In this document: positions 6,087 through 13,742 of the stretch, piece by piece | How the letters are laid out: each line of letters opens with the position of its first letter | Position numbering within the stretch: the first letter of the stretch is position 1 | Assembly (NCBI GenBank): GCA_050331475.1 | Contig: JBHJGU010000150.1 | Coordinates: 1-14,471 of the forward strand | Length of the DNA stretch: 14,471 bases | Direction of reading: 5' to 3' | Origin: JBHJGU01 sp050331475 | Lineage (GTDB): Bacteria; Pseudomonadota; Alphaproteobacteria; Caulobacterales; Maricaulaceae | Notes under the pieces: model-generated | Database searches by the model: none | What the model saw: only the letters and a program-made list of their open reading frames with translations | What the model was told of the DNA's origin: nothing | Made by a program: the position numbers and the translations under genes

Positions 6087-6668
6087 TTACAATTCGCCAT
6101 CAAGTTTCTTTCGAAGCTTTCCAAACGCCAGCCGCAGCCGGGATTTCACCGTGCCCAGGGCGATCCCGGTCGTCTCAGCGATCTCCGCATGGGTGCGTCC
6201 CTCGAAAAACGCCAACCGCAACAACGCAACTTGATCCTCCGGCAGATCCGTGAGCGCGGCGCGCACCCGCGTTTCGCGTTCAGCCGCGCTAAGCGCCTCG
6301 TCGGGCTGGGGTTCGGGCTCGGCGTAAAGCGCGGGATCGTCAAAGTCCAATACCGCTCGACGGTCTTGGCGCAGCACATCAATGCGCCGGTTGCGCGCGA
6401 TGCGGAACACCCACGTCGACACCGAGGCCAAAGCCCGGTCGAACTGCGCGGCCTTCCGCCATAAGGTGGCCATCACGTCTTGGGTCAATTCTTCAGCGAC
6501 GGACTCGGCGGCGCCCAGACGCATCAAATAAGATTTCACCCGTGGTGCGTAATAGCCAAACAATTCCGCAAATGCGGCCCGGTCTTGGCGTTGCGCCACG
6601 GCTTCGAGCAAATCCGCCGCGTGCTCGCGATCCAAGCCGGTTGGGTGATCGCTTAAAGAGGAGGTCAA
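6087..6668 (-). CDS. ECF RNA polymerase sigma factor, ECF11/RpoE-like
   Basis: The product is 193 residues, typical for an ECF sigma factor. Sigma region 2 spans about 33-105 (FAELFGYYAPRVKSYLMRLG, then STWVFRIARNRRIDVLR). An acidic linker follows, then region 4 at about 138-189 with the helix-turn-helix THAEIAETTGIALGTVKSRL. A ChrR-like cupin gene lies downstream, the pairing seen in photooxidative-stress regulons of Alphaproteobacteria. The only sensible start is TTG 6668. An in-frame stop lies two codons upstream (6672-6674), and no in-frame ATG precedes the region 2 core. No good Shine-Dalgarno precedes it, so translation may be weak or the true start may be elsewhere in the first 20 residues. 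The regulated genes cannot be read from the window. Confidence 0.9.
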   Translation of the reverse strand: MTSSLSDHPTGLDREHAADLLEAVAQRQDRAAFAELFGYYAPRVKSYLMRLGAAESVAEELTQDVMATLWRKAAQFDRALASVSTWVFRIARNRRIDVLRQDRRAVLDFDDPALYAEPEPQPDEALSAAERETRVRAALTDLPEDQVALLRLAFFEGRTHAEIAETTGIALGTVKSRLRLAFGKLRKKLDGEL

Positions 6669-6694
6669 CGGCTAAAGGTCCATGTCATACGACG

Positions 6695-6708
6695 AGCGGC
6701 GCGCCGCT
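6695..6708. other. 14-bp perfect GC palindrome between rpoE-like and ialB-like genes
   Basis: The sequence agcggcgcgccgct is self-complementary and lies 27 bases upstream of the sigma-factor start in the divergent intergenic region. A second short palindrome, gcttaagc, overlaps its edge. It could be an operator or a leader hairpin for the sigma-factor message. In GC-rich DNA it could also be chance. Confidence 0.3.
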
Positions 6709-6814
6709 TAAGCTCTGATCAAGGCAAATCGCGCCTGCGAAATCAACCCGACGCTCGGGCGCGCCGATCGACGCCGTTGCGCGGGCGCGTCCCTTTCGAC
6801 CCCGGAGACGATTT

Positions 6815-7330
6815 ATGAGACGACAGATTTTAGCGCTCACCCTGGCTGCGTTCGCCGCGGCGTTCTCGCAGGCCGCGCGCGCACAATCCCCCGACGCCGC
6901 GGTGCTCGGTCAATTCCAAGACTGGTCGGTCCTCGAACGGGTCGTGGACGGCGAGCCGGTGTGCTTTGCGCTCACAGAAGCCTCGGACAAAGCGCCCAAG
7001 TCGGTGCGACACGGTGATGTGTACTTTCTCGTCTCCACTTGGCGCTCAGGCGTGGCGAGCGAGCAGCCCAGCCTGTTCGTCGGCTATCCTTTGCGCCCGG
7101 ACGCGACGCCCACGGTGCGCATTGGCTCAGACCGCTTCGACATGTTCCCCGACCAAAGCGAGGCGTTTATCGAGGCGCGCCGGGACGAACAGAACCTGAT
7201 CCGGGCCATGCGCGCGGGCTCGACCATGCGCGTGGAGGCGGTGTCGGCGCGCGGCACCCGCACGGCGTATCAGTTTTCGCTCTCCGGGGTCAGCGCCGCG
7301 CTAAACCGAATGGCGCAAACCTGCGGATGA
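6815..7330 (+). CDS. Invasion-associated locus B (IalB) family periplasmic protein
   Basis: The product is 171 residues with a clear Sec signal peptide (MRRQ, hydrophobic core 5-19, probable cleavage after ARA at 21-23). The body has the IalB pattern: FQDWSVLERV near the start of the mature protein, Cys50 and Cys170 as the probable disulfide pair, AMRAGSTMRVEAVSARGT in the middle, and YQFSLSGVSAALNRMAQTC at the end. A GGAG site (6803-6806) supports ATG 6815. Despite the name, members occur widely in non-pathogenic Alphaproteobacteria and their biochemical role is unclear. rlmN follows after 52 bases on the same strand, a linkage I recall from other members of the class. Confidence 0.85.
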   Translation: MRRQILALTLAAFAAAFSQAARAQSPDAAVLGQFQDWSVLERVVDGEPVCFALTEASDKAPKSVRHGDVYFLVSTWRSGVASEQPSLFVGYPLRPDATPTVRIGSDRFDMFPDQSEAFIEARRDEQNLIRAMRAGSTMRVEAVSARGTRTAYQFSLSGVSAALNRMAQTCG

Positions 7331-7382
7331 CGGCGCGACGATTTCTCGCTATGGCGAGGGCTGAATTGCGAAGGAGAGCCCC

Positions 7383-8552
7383 TTGGGCGTCACCCTGAAT
7401 CTGTCAGCCGCCACCGCCGCGGCGCTTCCAACCGGTCCGCAATCGCTGATCGGGCTGACCCGAAGCGAGCTTGCGGCGACGCTTGAGACGCTCGGCGTTG
7501 AGCCTAAGAAAGCGCGGATGCGCGCGAGCCAGCTTTGGCGGTGGATCTACCATTACGGGGTCAGCGATTTCGCCGCCATGACGGATGTCTCCAAAATGCT
7601 GCGGTCCGATCTGGCCGAGCGGGCGAGCTTGGCGCGCCCGGAGGTCGTCTCCGCCCAGGTCTCCCAAGACGGCACGCGGAAATGGCTCATTCGGTTTGGC
7701 CCGGGCGCGGAGGCGGAGACCGTGTTCATTCCCGATGTGGGCAAAGCGGGCGCGTTGTGCATTTCCAGCCAAGTGGGCTGCACGCTGAACTGCACCTTTT
7801 GCCACACCGGCACCCAGCGGCTGGTGCGTAACCTTACGGCCGCGGAGATCGTCGCTCAAATCCTCATCGCGCGGGATGATTTGCAGGATTGGCCGTCCTC
7901 GAACGAAGATCGCGCCATCACCAATATCGTCTTCATGGGCATGGGCGAGCCGCTTTATAACCTCGATAACGTGGTCAAAGCGGTCGAGGTGCTCTCTGAT
8001 GGCGACGGGATCGCCATTTCCCGTCGACGCATCACGGTGTCCACCGCCGGCGTTGCGCCGCAGATCCCGGTTCTGGGCGAGCGGGCGGGGACCATGCTGG
8101 CGATTTCATTGCACGCGACGACCGATCCGCTGCGTGACGAAATCGTGCCGATTAATCGGAAATATCCGCTCGACACCTTGTTCGAGGCGATCCGCGCCTA
8201 TCCGGGCTTAAGCAACGCCAAGCGCGTCACCTTCGAATACGTCATGCTCAAAGGCGTGAATGACAGCCTCGCTGAAGCCAAGGCGCTGGTGAAGCGGCTC
8301 GCGGGCGTGCCCGCGAAAATCAACCTCATCCCGTTTAACCCCTGGCCCGGTTCGGCCTATGAATGCTCGGACTGGGACACGATCGAAGCCTTCGCAGACG
8401 TACTCAATCGGGCGGGCTACGCCTCCCCGATCCGCACCCCGCGCGGGCGTGACATCCTTGCGGCCTGTGGGCAACTGCGGTCTGAAAGCGTTAAAGAACC
8501 GGCGAGCGCACGCTTAGCCGAGCGTCTGGCTCAAGCGAGCGCAAGCGCTTAG
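7383..8552 (+). CDS. rlmN: 23S rRNA (A2503-C2)/tRNA (A37-C2) methyltransferase RlmN
   Basis: This radical-SAM enzyme methylates C2 of A2503 in 23S rRNA and of A37 in some tRNAs, through a methyl-cysteine intermediate. The 389-residue protein shows the CxxxCxxC iron-sulfur motif at C133, C137 and C140 (CTLNCTFC). The family-typical MGMGEPLYN and SLHATTD motifs are present, and C362 in the terminal ILAACGQL is the expected methyl-carrying cysteine. All key residues are in place. The start is TTG 7383, chosen because AAGGAG (7371-7376) stands 6 bases upstream. Family members are slightly shorter, and here the extra length is an Ala-rich C-terminal tail. It converges with fabB. Confidence 0.97.
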   Translation: MGVTLNLSAATAAALPTGPQSLIGLTRSELAATLETLGVEPKKARMRASQLWRWIYHYGVSDFAAMTDVSKMLRSDLAERASLARPEVVSAQVSQDGTRKWLIRFGPGAEAETVFIPDVGKAGALCISSQVGCTLNCTFCHTGTQRLVRNLTAAEIVAQILIARDDLQDWPSSNEDRAITNIVFMGMGEPLYNLDNVVKAVEVLSDGDGIAISRRRITVSTAGVAPQIPVLGERAGTMLAISLHATTDPLRDEIVPINRKYPLDTLFEAIRAYPGLSNAKRVTFEYVMLKGVNDSLAEAKALVKRLAGVPAKINLIPFNPWPGSAYECSDWDTIEAFADVLNRAGYASPIRTPRGRDILAACGQLRSESVKEPASARLAERLAQASASA

Positions 8553-8566
8553 GGCGGCGGTTTTGG

Positions 8567-8590
8567 GATTGGCCACGTTAGCTGGCCATC
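8567..8590. terminator. Possible bidirectional hairpin between rlmN and fabB
   Basis: An 8-bp stem with one bulged T (gattggcca with tggccatc) and a 7-base loop lies in the 42-base gap between the convergent rlmN and fabB stop codons. No T-tract follows on either strand. Position makes it the best terminator candidate for both genes, but the fold is weak. Confidence 0.3.
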
Positions 8591-8594
8591 GCGC

Positions 8595-9812
8595 TCAAAC
8601 CCGGCCGAAAATGATCGAGCCGTTGGTGCCGCCAAAGCCGAACGAGTTCGACATGGCGGTGTTGAGGGTCGCCTCACGGGTCTCCGTGACGATGGGCAAG
8701 GTGAGCGCTCTGATTTCGGGGTCCATCTCATCGAGATTGAGCGAGGGTGAGACAAAGCCGTCGCGCATCATCAAAAGCGTATAGATCGCCTCTTGCACGA
8801 CCGCGGCGCCGAGCGAATGCCCGGTTTGCGATTTGGTCGCCGAGATCAGGGGCGCTTGGTCGCCGAACACCTGCTTAACCGCCTCGCACTCCTTAATGTC
8901 GCCCAGGGGCGTGGAGGTGGCGTGGGGGTTGAGATAATCGACCGTGGAGAGCCCAGCCTCCTTGAGCGCCAAGCCCATGGCCCGCGCGGCGCCTTCCCCG
9001 GAGGGGGCGACCATGTCATAGCCATCCGAGGTGGCGCCATAGCCGCGGATCTCAGCGTAGATGGTCGCGCCCCGGGCCTTGGCCCGCTCGTAATCCTCCA
9101 ACACCAGCATGCCCGCGCCGCCGGCGATGACAAAGCCGTCGCGATCTTTGTCGAAGGCGCGCGAGGCCCGCTCCGGTGTTGCGTTAAAGTTCGACGACAT
9201 CGCACCCATGGCGTCGAACAAAACCGAGAGCGTCCAGTCGAGTTCCTCGCCCCCGCCGACGAACACGACATCCTGCTTGCCCCATTGGATGAGTTCCGCC
9301 CCATGGCCGATGCAATGCAGCGAAGTGGTGCAGGCGGAGCTGATCGAATAGCTCGCCCCTTTAATCTTGAACGTGGTCGCCAGCGTCGCCGAACCGGTGG
9401 AGCACATCGCCTTTGGCACGGCGAACGGACCCACCCGTTTGGGGCCCTTGTCGCGTGTGATGTCGGCGGCTGCGACAATGGCTTTGGTGGACGGCCCGCC
9501 GGTGCCCACAATCAGGCCCGTGCGCGGGTGGGACACCGCCGCCTCATCCAAGCCCGCGTCTTGGATGGCTTGGTCAAGTGCGAGGTGGCACCAGCCCGCC
9601 CCATCGCCCATGAACCGCATGGCGCGCTTATCCACGGCCGTTTTCGGATCGAGTGCGGGCGCGGCGTGCACCTGGCAGCGAAAGCCCAGCTCGGCATAAT
9701 CCGGTGCGGCGACGACGCCCGAACGCCCGGCCTTCAAGCTCGCGGCGACGGCCTCGGCGTTATCGCCGATCGACGAAACCACGCCTAAACCTGTCACAAC
9801 GACCCGGCGCAT
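8595..9812 (-). CDS. fabB: 3-oxoacyl-[acyl-carrier-protein] synthase I
   Basis: This condensing enzyme extends acyl-ACP chains and, with FabA, is required for anaerobic-type unsaturated fatty acid synthesis. The 405-residue protein has the complete thiolase-fold triad: nucleophile C161 in SSACTTS, H297 in NPHATSTPLGD and H332 in KSQTGHSLGA, with K327 also present. The C-terminal SNSFGFGGTNGS loop is intact. The length and the NPHATST variant fit KAS I rather than KAS II. It begins two bases after the fabA stop on the same strand, so the two are almost certainly co-transcribed and translationally linked. No fabI follows in this operon. Confidence 0.96.
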   Translation of the reverse strand: MRRVVVTGLGVVSSIGDNAEAVAASLKAGRSGVVAAPDYAELGFRCQVHAAPALDPKTAVDKRAMRFMGDGAGWCHLALDQAIQDAGLDEAAVSHPRTGLIVGTGGPSTKAIVAAADITRDKGPKRVGPFAVPKAMCSTGSATLATTFKIKGASYSISSACTTSLHCIGHGAELIQWGKQDVVFVGGGEELDWTLSVLFDAMGAMSSNFNATPERASRAFDKDRDGFVIAGGAGMLVLEDYERAKARGATIYAEIRGYGATSDGYDMVAPSGEGAARAMGLALKEAGLSTVDYLNPHATSTPLGDIKECEAVKQVFGDQAPLISATKSQTGHSLGAAVVQEAIYTLLMMRDGFVSPSLNLDEMDPEIRALTLPIVTETREATLNTAMSNSFGFGGTNGSIIFGRV

Positions 9813-9814
9813 GC

Positions 9815-10360
9815 TCAGCCCCCGTTTTCCGCCATGGCGTCAGGCTTAAACAAGCCGACGCGCAGATCTTTCGCCGTGTAAATCGGTTGGCCGTCGGCCT
9901 CCATCGTGCCGTCTCCAATCCCCAAAACCAACCGCCGCAGAATAACTCGCTTCAAATCGATGGTGTAGCGCAGCCTTTGCACCGCGGGGGTCACCTGACC
10001 GGAGAACTTCACCTCGCCCACGCCCAACGCGCGGCCCCGGCCCGGCGCGCCCGCCCAAGCTAAAAAGAATCCCACCAATTGCCACATCGCGTCCAGGCCC
10101 AAACAGCCCGGCATCACTGGATCGCCTTGGAAATGGCAGGTGAAGAACCAATGGTCCGGCCGAACGTCCAACTCCGCCACCACTAGGCCCTTGTCGAACG
10201 CCCCGCCTTCGCTGGCGATATGGGTGATCCGGTCGGTCATCAGCATGGGCGGCAAAGGCAGCTGCGCATTGCCCGGACCGAACATGTCCCCCCGTCCGCA
10301 GGACAAAAGCCCCTCAATGTCGAAGGCCTGCGGGCGGTCGGGCCGACGAGGATCAGACAT
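9815..10360 (-). CDS. fabA: 3-hydroxyacyl-[acyl-carrier-protein] dehydratase/isomerase
   Basis: FabA dehydrates 3-hydroxydecanoyl-ACP and isomerises the trans-2 to the cis-3 double bond, which commits the chain to unsaturated fatty acids. The catalytic pair H76 (HFQGDPVMPG) and D90 (GCLGLDAMWQLVGFF) is present with the 14-residue spacing of the family. From ATG 10360 the protein is 181 residues, slightly above the usual length near 171. The open frame extends 30 residues further upstream to 10450, but that extension is Arg-rich and unlike FabA. A weak AGAGAG site precedes ATG 10360. It leads a fabA-fabB unit and is divergent from irr, a conserved arrangement in Alphaproteobacteria. Confidence 0.96.
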   Translation of the reverse strand: MSDPRRPDRPQAFDIEGLLSCGRGDMFGPGNAQLPLPPMLMTDRITHIASEGGAFDKGLVVAELDVRPDHWFFTCHFQGDPVMPGCLGLDAMWQLVGFFLAWAGAPGRGRALGVGEVKFSGQVTPAVQRLRYTIDLKRVILRRLVLGIGDGTMEADGQPIYTAKDLRVGLFKPDAMAENGG

Positions 10361-10575
10361 GCGCACACTCTCTGCGATCGGAAAGCGCGTCCGCGCCAAG
10401 GATAAAGCGCTGCGCCGTATCCGCACTGCGGCCAACATTGGAGACATCATTGGTCAGCGGAAGGAGTTTAACCCCGTTTCGCCAACAGCAACTTTGCAAC
10501 GCGTCTGCGGAGCGTTAGCATGCGCTCTTTGGCGGCTCAAGAGCGCTCCATGCGTCCGTTTTGGAGAGGCGCACG

Positions 10576-11031
10576 ATGGTTGACACACTCGACCCGCGGC
10601 GATTGCGCCGCTTGTTAGAAGACTCTGGGCTTCGCGCGACGCGGCAACGGTTGGCCGCCGCGGCGTGGTTGTTCGACGGCGCGTCCAAACACGTCACCGC
10701 GGAGGAGCTTCACGCCCATGTGGGGCGCGCCGCGTCTTTGGCCACGATTTACAATACGCTGAACGCGTTCACCCGCGCGGGCCTGCTGCGTCAGGTCTCA
10801 ACAGACGGCGGGCGGGTGTTTTTCGACACCCAGGTCGAACCGCATCATCATTTTTATGACGAGGCGACGGGCGCTTTGATCGATGTGCCCCTGGACGCGG
10901 TGAGCATTGATGCGCTGCCCGCCCCGCCGGAGGGCCGCGTCATCGCGGCGGTGGACGTGTTTATCCGGCTGACGGCGCCCGTTACGGGCAAAGAGGCGGC
11001 GCCCGACGACCAGCGCGGGGCCAGGACTTAG
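10576..11031 (+). CDS. irr: Irr-like iron/heme response regulator, Fur family
   Basis: Irr is the heme-sensing Fur-family repressor/activator that replaces Fur for iron control in many Alphaproteobacteria. The 151-residue protein has a winged helix (residues about 10-80, LRATRQRLAAAAWLF and ASLATIYNTLNAFTRAG) and the His-rich stretch VEPHHHFYDEATG (His 90-92), where Irr binds heme or metal. The C-terminal CxxC motifs of classical Fur are absent. GGAGAGG about 8 bases upstream favours ATG 10576 over an in-frame TTG at 10561. The divergent irr/fabA arrangement independently supports Irr rather than Fur, Zur or PerR. Its last 4 bases overlap the convergent SH3 gene. I saw no convincing Irr box. 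Confidence 0.88.
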   Translation: MVDTLDPRRLRRLLEDSGLRATRQRLAAAAWLFDGASKHVTAEELHAHVGRAASLATIYNTLNAFTRAGLLRQVSTDGGRVFFDTQVEPHHHFYDEATGALIDVPLDAVSIDALPAPPEGRVIAAVDVFIRLTAPVTGKEAAPDDQRGART

Positions 11032-11549
11032 TCCTCGCCCAGCGTCTCGCCGGGATACAAGCCCCACAACCCCGCTTGCGGGGTCCAACCGCGCAGGCCC
11101 TGAACGGCCAGCAAGCACCAATTCCGTTCGCAGCGCTCCACATCCGCAATGGCGCCGGTCGCCAGCCACGCCTTCACCGGGGCGGTTTCGTCCGGCCGGG
11201 CGTGAACGGACGCGCGCGCGCTCACCGGGCTGACTGTACGACGCGCGCGGAGGGTTCGGCGATGCACCCAGACTTGGTCGCCATCCGGATCGCGCACCCG
11301 CCGCCAGGACTGGGTTTCCGCAATCACTTCTAACGGCAGTCCGGCGCGGCGATAACGCCATTCAATCGGGTGATCGATGCTGGGCCCGGCGCGGCCATTC
11401 ACGTCGTCAAAGCGCAGGCTTTCAAATCGGGGCACGGGCTGGCCCGACGGGGTCGGCGCCGCTTGGACGGTTTGAGCGCGGCCCACCCCAACCGCGGCGC
11501 CGATTTCCGCGAAAAACACCAAGCTGATAATGGCGGCCCGGCCGATCAT
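11028..11549 (-). CDS. Exported SH3-domain protein
   Basis: The product is 173 residues from ATG 11549, which has GGAAGG a few bases upstream. A longer in-frame TTG start at 11585 lacks this. Residues 1-25 form a signal peptide or anchor (hydrophobic 5-21, then GRAQT). Two bacterial SH3-like units follow. The first (about 41-103) has the familiar RAGPSIDHPIEWRYRRAGLP and SWRRVRDPDGDQVWVHRR pattern. The second (about 110-165) contains a Cys140/Cys145 pair and GWTPQAGLWGLYPGE. Related proteins of Alphaproteobacteria are found beside a D-2-hydroxyacid dehydrogenase, as here. A cell-wall or periplasmic binding role is likely from the fold, but no ligand is known to me. Confidence 0.85.
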   Translation of the reverse strand: MIGRAAIISLVFFAEIGAAVGVGRAQTVQAAPTPSGQPVPRFESLRFDDVNGRAGPSIDHPIEWRYRRAGLPLEVIAETQSWRRVRDPDGDQVWVHRRTLRARRTVSPVSARASVHARPDETAPVKAWLATGAIADVERCERNWCLLAVQGLRGWTPQAGLWGLYPGETLGED

Positions 11550-11714
11550 GCGCCTTCCCTGTTCCACGTACTGACGTTCGTTCAAGAAACTATTCGTTCA
11601 TCATAATAAGGCGAGGCCCCTGAAACAGAGGTTAACGAACCGGCGCGGCTTGGCGCGGCCGCCGCAGCCCTGCTAAAACCGGTCGCGTTCTCGCACAAGG
11701 TCCCTGCAAGCGTT

Positions 11715-12701
11715 ATGGCCGCACCGAAACCGAAAGTCGTCGTCACCCGCAAACTGCCTGAGCCGGTGGAGACGCGCATGCGCGAATTGTTCGAAGCGCG
11801 GCTGAACTATGGCGAGGGCGCGCTGGAGGGCGACGCTTTGCGTGACGCCATGGGCTGGGCCAACGTGCTGGTGCCGACCCTGGGCGATCGGATCGACGCG
11901 GATTTGCTGGCCCACGCCGGCGACAGCCTCAAGCTGATCGCCAATTTCGGCGCTGGCGTGGACCATATCGACGTCCCCGCCGCCGCCGAACGCGGGATCA
12001 CCGTGACGAACACCCCCGACGTGCTGACCGAGGACACCGCGGACATGACCATGGCGCTGATCCTGGCGACCCCGCGACGCTTGGTGGAGGGGGCGAACGC
12101 CCTGCGCGCGGGGCAATTCCAAGGCTGGACACCCACATGGCTGATGGGCCGGCGGGTGGGCGGCAAGCGGCTGGGCGTCTTGGGCATGGGACGGATCGGC
12201 CAGGCCGTGGCCAGGCGGGCCAAGGCGTTCGGGCTGCAAATCCACTACCATAACCGCCGTCCCGTCAGCCCCGCGATTGAGGAGAGCTTAGAGGCCACAT
12301 ATTGGGACAGCCTCGACCAAATGCTCGCGCGGGTGGACATCCTCTCCATCCACTGCCCGAAAACGCCGGCGACCTATCATTTGATGAACCGTCGTCGGCT
12401 CAGCCTGCTCCAGCCAGAAGCTTACGTGGTGAACACCTCGCGGGGCGAAATCATCGACGAGGAAGCGCTGATCGAGCTGTTGCAGGCCGGGCGCATCGCC
12501 GGCGCCGGGCTTGATGTGTTCGAGCATGAACCGGCCGTGGATCCGCGCTTGCTGGAGCTCAACAATGTCGTTGTGCTGCCCCATTTGGGCTCCGCCACGA
12601 TCGAAAGCCGCGAAGCCATGGGCGAGGCTGTGATTATCAATATCCGCGTCTGGGCCAGCGGCGAACGCCCGCCCAACCGCGTCATCCCGGAAATGCTGTA
12701 G
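11715..12701 (+). CDS. D-2-hydroxyacid dehydrogenase, D-glycerate dehydrogenase-like
   Basis: This NAD(P)-dependent enzyme interconverts a 2-oxoacid and its D-2-hydroxyacid. Glyoxylate/hydroxypyruvate is the likely substrate by resemblance to GyaR-type enzymes. The 328-residue protein has the substrate-loop segment NFGAGVDHIDV (77-87), the Rossmann loop LGVLGMGRIGQAVARRA (153-169), and the catalytic triad R243 (NTSRGE), E272 (DVFEHEP) and H290 (LPHLGSAT). All conserved residues are present. ATG 11715 is used although only a distant AAGG precedes it. The gene is divergent from the SH3 gene, with 165 bases between the starts. The exact substrate remains uncertain within the family. Confidence 0.92.
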   Translation: MAAPKPKVVVTRKLPEPVETRMRELFEARLNYGEGALEGDALRDAMGWANVLVPTLGDRIDADLLAHAGDSLKLIANFGAGVDHIDVPAAAERGITVTNTPDVLTEDTADMTMALILATPRRLVEGANALRAGQFQGWTPTWLMGRRVGGKRLGVLGMGRIGQAVARRAKAFGLQIHYHNRRPVSPAIEESLEATYWDSLDQMLARVDILSIHCPKTPATYHLMNRRRLSLLQPEAYVVNTSRGEIIDEEALIELLQAGRIAGAGLDVFEHEPAVDPRLLELNNVVVLPHLGSATIESREAMGEAVIINIRVWASGERPPNRVIPEML

Positions 12702-12776
12702 GCGCGCGACCCTAGACGCTGCGGTTGCAGGATTGCAAACTCCAGCCGAAAGCGGATTTGGGGTCGGCGTTTAGGC

Positions 12777-13742
12777 ATGTTCGGCAGAACAAGGTCTAAA
12801 GACGAAAAGGCGCGTGCGCCCGATCCGGACGAGGCGCGTCTTATCCGGCTGCGCGACGCGATCGTCGACGCGCGGGCGGCGCTGGTGTCTGTCGACCTGG
12901 CGGATGACGCGAGACAGTGCGCGGATGGCGTGAAGCCGCGGCTGTTCTGCAATCCCTCCTTCCGGCCGAGCCAAGCCCGGGCGGAGACAGCGGCGCCCGC
13001 CGCCCCGGCGGATATGCTGCGCATCGCGCTCACCGCGGTCGAATTCACGGTGATGCTGAACGGGGCCACGTCGACCTCGTCGAGCAAAGCCCCGCTTTAC
13101 GCCGACGAGCTTCAGGCCGAGCGCTATGCGCGGACGTTTCGGCGCAGCAATTCCGCGACCGCGGAGACGGAACACAACCGAACCCACGGCGCGGAGGGCG
13201 CGGTCGACGGCTCTGCCGAAGTCGGCGCCGGCGGGGATTTGGGGATCGCGAAAGCGGTAGCCCGTATGGCCGCGCGCGGGAAAGCGGAGCTGTCGACGGC
13301 AAGCCGCCGCCGATCCGGCGCGACGACCGACGAGCTGTTCGAGGAAATCGGCGCGCAGGATTTGCCGGGCGATATGCGGTTGAAAGCCAGCGGCTATGCG
13401 GTGGAGCAATCCGGCGCGGGGTCGGTGCATTATGTGCGGCTTACAGCGCCGCCGGGGCAGACCCTGAGCCGTGCGGCGTTTAACGAGCAAGCGCCGATTT
13501 TGGAGCTGGATATTCCCGTTCCGGAGGACCCCGTCGACGTGAGTGTCCGTTGGGCCTCTATCGGCGAGGTGAAAATTGAGGGGGCGCGCGGCGCTTGGGC
13601 GGCGCTTCAAGACGATCCGGGCAAGGGGCGCGGCAAGCTCGCCGAGCGGTTGATGGCCCAGATCGCAGACGTTCTGGAGGATGAGGGCGCCCAGGAACCG
13701 GAGGTCCACGTCGTCCAGCCGGCCACCGAGGTTAAGCCATGA
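12777..13742 (+). CDS. Hypothetical protein, 321 residues, first gene of a two-gene unit
   Basis: I do not recognise this protein. It has no signal peptide and no membrane segment. Residues 1-75 are charged and helical in character with two Cys (48 and 58). Residues 80-150 are Ser/Thr/Ala-rich and probably flexible. Residues 155-195 look helical. Residues 200-275 (KASGYAVEQSGAGSVHYVRL, ILELDIPVPEDPVDVSVRW) look like a beta-rich domain, and an acidic helical tail ends the chain. The strand is supported by its balanced, acidic composition and by ATGA overlap with the next gene (13739-13742), which implies translational coupling. An Arg/His-rich open frame on the opposite strand is a GC-driven shadow. 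A shared job with the LRR protein is inferred only from the coupling. Confidence 0.7.
   Translation: MFGRTRSKDEKARAPDPDEARLIRLRDAIVDARAALVSVDLADDARQCADGVKPRLFCNPSFRPSQARAETAAPAAPADMLRIALTAVEFTVMLNGATSTSSSKAPLYADELQAERYARTFRRSNSATAETEHNRTHGAEGAVDGSAEVGAGGDLGIAKAVARMAARGKAELSTASRRRSGATTDELFEEIGAQDLPGDMRLKASGYAVEQSGAGSVHYVRLTAPPGQTLSRAAFNEQAPILELDIPVPEDPVDVSVRWASIGEVKIEGARGAWAALQDDPGKGRGKLAERLMAQIADVLEDEGAQEPEVHVVQPATEVKP

Noticed and set aside
6716..6721. TGATCA as an ECF11 -35 element for autoregulation of the sigma gene
   Set aside because: It resembles the TGATC-type -35, but no matching -10 (TAAGA-like) lies at the expected spacing on the minus strand.
8793..9788. Plus-strand open frame of 331 codons opposite fabB
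   Set aside because: The minus strand encodes a complete KAS I with all catalytic residues, and the plus-strand frame is Arg/Gly/His-rich noise.
10493..10535. Possible Irr/Fur operator or promoter between fabA and irr
   Set aside because: Only short imperfect palindromes (gagcg...cgctc) and weak hexamers are visible, not enough to call a site.
12771..13709. Minus-strand open frame of 312 codons opposite the hypothetical gene at 12777
   Set aside because: It is highly Arg/His-rich with no domain, while the plus-strand gene has balanced composition and ATGA coupling to the next gene.
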